Shown here piece after piece: positions 6,176-7,169 of a stretch of DNA of 7,169 nt. The notes beneath the pieces are model-generated. The model made no database searches. It was not told where the DNA came from and saw only the letters and a program-made list of their open reading frames with translations. The DNA is from Deltaproteobacteria bacterium (GTDB taxonomy: Bacteria; Desulfobacterota; Syntrophia; Syntrophales; UBA2210): assembly GCA_016934695.1 (NCBI GenBank), contig JAFGSH010000265.1, forward strand, positions 1-7,169, written 5' to 3'. The first letter of the stretch is position 1. The number at the start of each line of letters is the position of its first letter. Position numbers and translations under genes: made by a program.

Positions 6176-6659
6176 ACTTGCCGCCCTCGAAGAGTTCCGA
6201 AGGCAGTGTAAAAACCCCTTTCGAATTGAAACGGACGCTATCGAATGCCGGTCCGGCGAGTTTCCCCGTCATCTCATACTCGAGCTTCCCGCGGTATTCG
6301 TTGGTTATGACGCCCATGGTCTGGCGCGCGATGCTGAACATCGAAATGCTCACGGGGACGCTGACGATCGTCTCGCCGAAACGCGGCACGCTGCCGGCGG
6401 CGTCGCTCACACCGGAAGCGAACGGCTTGCCTTGTACGTCCATCCGGACCGACACACCGTTGAAGTCGAACTGCACGTCATTGGGATTTTGAATCCGCAG
6501 CTTGACGAGCATTCGCAGCTCCAGCCCCTGGCCTTGAAGCGGTTCAACATCGGCCATGATTACGTCAATGGGTTCGGCGTGATGCAGGGTGGCGCAGCCG
6601 CCGCATAGAAGCACCGCAAAGCCGAGAAGTATGGAGAGCGCGCTTCGAACAATCGACAC
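6174..6659 (-). CDS. LEA14-like (WHy / LEA_2 domain) putative lipoprotein
   Basis: A 161-residue exported protein of the LEA type 2 / Water stress and Hypersensitive response (WHy) family, whose bacterial members are linked to desiccation or stress but lack a defined biochemical activity. The N-terminus is a signal peptide: R5, a hydrophobic core from about 7 to 18 (ALSILLGFAVLL), and CGGCAT with C22 as the likely lipidated cysteine. The lipobox is relaxed (Cys at -3 in place of Ala or Ser, Leu at -4), so lipidation is likely but not certain. The mature part is a single beta-sandwich with the family's NPN motif at 58-60 (RIQNPNDVQFDFNGVSV), a GKPFASG turn, and repeated strand patterns to the end. 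Start is GTG 6657-6659, with GGAG at 6666-6669, 6 bases upstream. The gene stands alone: over 400 bases separate it from AsmA downstream and from the coiled-coil gene upstream. Confidence 0.9.
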   Translation of the reverse strand: MSIVRSALSILLGFAVLLCGGCATLHHAEPIDVIMADVEPLQGQGLELRMLVKLRIQNPNDVQFDFNGVSVRMDVQGKPFASGVSDAAGSVPRFGETIVSVPVSISMFSIARQTMGVITNEYRGKLEYEMTGKLAGPAFDSVRFNSKGVFTLPSELFEGGK

Positions 6660-6704
6660 GATAATCTCCGTTGGAACCTTTGATATTTTCCAGATCGTGG
6701 TGCA

Positions 6705-6733
6705 ATCCTACCGTAATTCATGAAAAATGAAAA
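6705..6733 (-). promoter_or_regulatory. Weak candidate promoter for the LEA14-like gene
   Basis: On the minus strand TTTTCA (6728-6733) and TAGGAT (6705-6710) are 17 bp apart, each matching 4 of 6 consensus bases, in an AT-rich patch. The start would fall near 6698 and give a leader of about 40 bases. A stronger -35-like TTGACA exists at 6814-6819 but has no -10 at usable spacing. Confidence 0.28.
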
Positions 6734-6842
6734 CAGAAAACGCCGCTGCAGGAAGACAGGGGTAACGCCCGTTTGTTTATAGTGTGATTAACTCAACGAG
6801 GGAGAAGGTATACTGTCAACCTCAGCCCCTTATTCCCCGCAA

Positions 6843-7004
6843 TCAATCGATAACAAACAGGCATTCGACGGGTAAATCCGAAAAAACAACATGAGCCTCT
6901 GCCTGGGTAACGCCGATCTCCAGGTCGAAGAGGGCGCTTCTCGGAATAAGCGATCTGAACGTGGCGCCTTCGGCGGAGATGACACCGTTGTTATATCCTG
7001 CCCG
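6843..7004 (-). pseudogene. Orphan coding-like frame, possible gene remnant
   Basis: A 53-codon open stretch on the minus strand ends at TGA 6843-6845 and is preceded by TAG 7005-7007. It reads like real protein: ATFRSLIPRSALFDLEIGV, then AHVVFSDLPVECLFVID, with alternating hydrophobic residues and sensible turns. There is no ATG, GTG or TTG in the frame, so it cannot start on its own in the usual way. The same frame is also open upstream of the TAG, from 7067 to 7008. It may be the tail of a gene broken by a nonsense change. I do not recognise the family, and a chance open frame in GC-rich DNA is possible. Confidence 0.25.
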
Positions 7005-7067
7005 CTATCGTTCCGGGCGCAGGCCCTTCTCTCCCGGAAAGGCCGACGGAACCGGCGCCTCGATTGT

Positions 7068-7169
7068 TCACGGGGCCGTTTTCTTCAAACGGTCCATGAC
7101 CTTTTCCAGTTTGTCGACCGCGTCCTGGAGGCTTTTTCGAATTTCATCGAGGGCCTCCGGTATCAACCC
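7068..7169 (-). CDS. C-terminal end of a coiled-coil protein, partial
   Basis: The minus strand is open from the right edge to TGA at 7068-7070, giving 33 visible residues that start GLIPEALDEIRKS and end MDRLKKTAP. Hydrophobic residues at visible positions 7, 10, 14, 17, 21, 24 and 28 (L, I, L, A, L, V, L) follow a perfect 3-4 heptad pattern, with Lys, Asp, Glu and Arg elsewhere, which marks an amphipathic coiled coil. The N-terminal part and the start lie outside the window. No function can be assigned. The pattern is regular enough to favour a real gene over chance, although the piece is short. Confidence 0.6.
   Translation of the reverse strand, partial: GLIPEALDEIRKSLQDAVDKLEKVMDRLKKTAP

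Noticed and set aside
7012..7023. GGGC/GCCC mini-hairpin downstream of the coiled-coil gene as a terminator
   Set aside because: Only four pairs, with no following T run on the minus strand.
6891..7169. Plus-strand frame from ATG 6891 open to the right edge (93 codons)
   Set aside because: It lies codon-to-codon opposite the coiled-coil CDS and orphan frame, has no ribosome site, and its translation is arginine-rich without structure.

Overview
This 7.2 kb window is a GC-rich bacterial chromosome segment, with coding stretches around 60-67% GC where I counted. It holds six complete or near-complete genes and the tail of a seventh. The organism is Gram-negative: there is a large AsmA-family envelope protein, a lipoprotein-like LEA14 protein and a surface-polysaccharide cassette. 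A deltaproteobacterial-type lineage (Desulfobacterota or similar) fits the gene style, but that is an impression and not a demonstrated placement. Stop codons are TGA in six of seven genes and TAG in one, so the standard bacterial code applies.

Left block, bases 1-3576, plus strand: a tightly packed operon fragment whose start lies outside the window. It encodes a GT4-type glycosyltransferase (5' truncated), a class I SAM-dependent methyltransferase, an (alpha/alpha)-toroid protein with QW-like motifs, and a hexapeptide-repeat acyltransferase. The junctions are a 14-bp overlap, a 4-bp gap and a 4-bp GTGA overlap, so translation is probably coupled. The likely theme is assembly and decoration (methyl and acyl groups) of an extracellular or outer-membrane glycan. 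The toroid protein is the least understood member.

Middle block, bases 3613-5742, minus strand: one AsmA-family gene convergent to the operon, encoding an inner-membrane-anchored periplasmic protein with a repeat-bearing linker. It has a good sigma70-like promoter (TTGAGG, 17 bp, TATACT) overlapped by a perfect 8-bp inverted repeat that could be an operator.

Right block, bases 5850-7169: an AT-richer 300-base gap with small inverted repeats and no convincing gene, then a short LEA14-like (WHy-domain) lipoprotein gene on the minus strand. A second gap of about 400 bases carries an orphan, possibly decayed reading frame, and the minus-strand tail of a coiled-coil protein runs off the right edge.

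I see no CRISPR array, tRNA, rRNA, intact insertion sequence or recognisable defence system. The most unusual items are the toroid protein in the glycan operon, the inverted repeat over the AsmA promoter, and the same-frame orphan coding-like stretch at 6843-7067.
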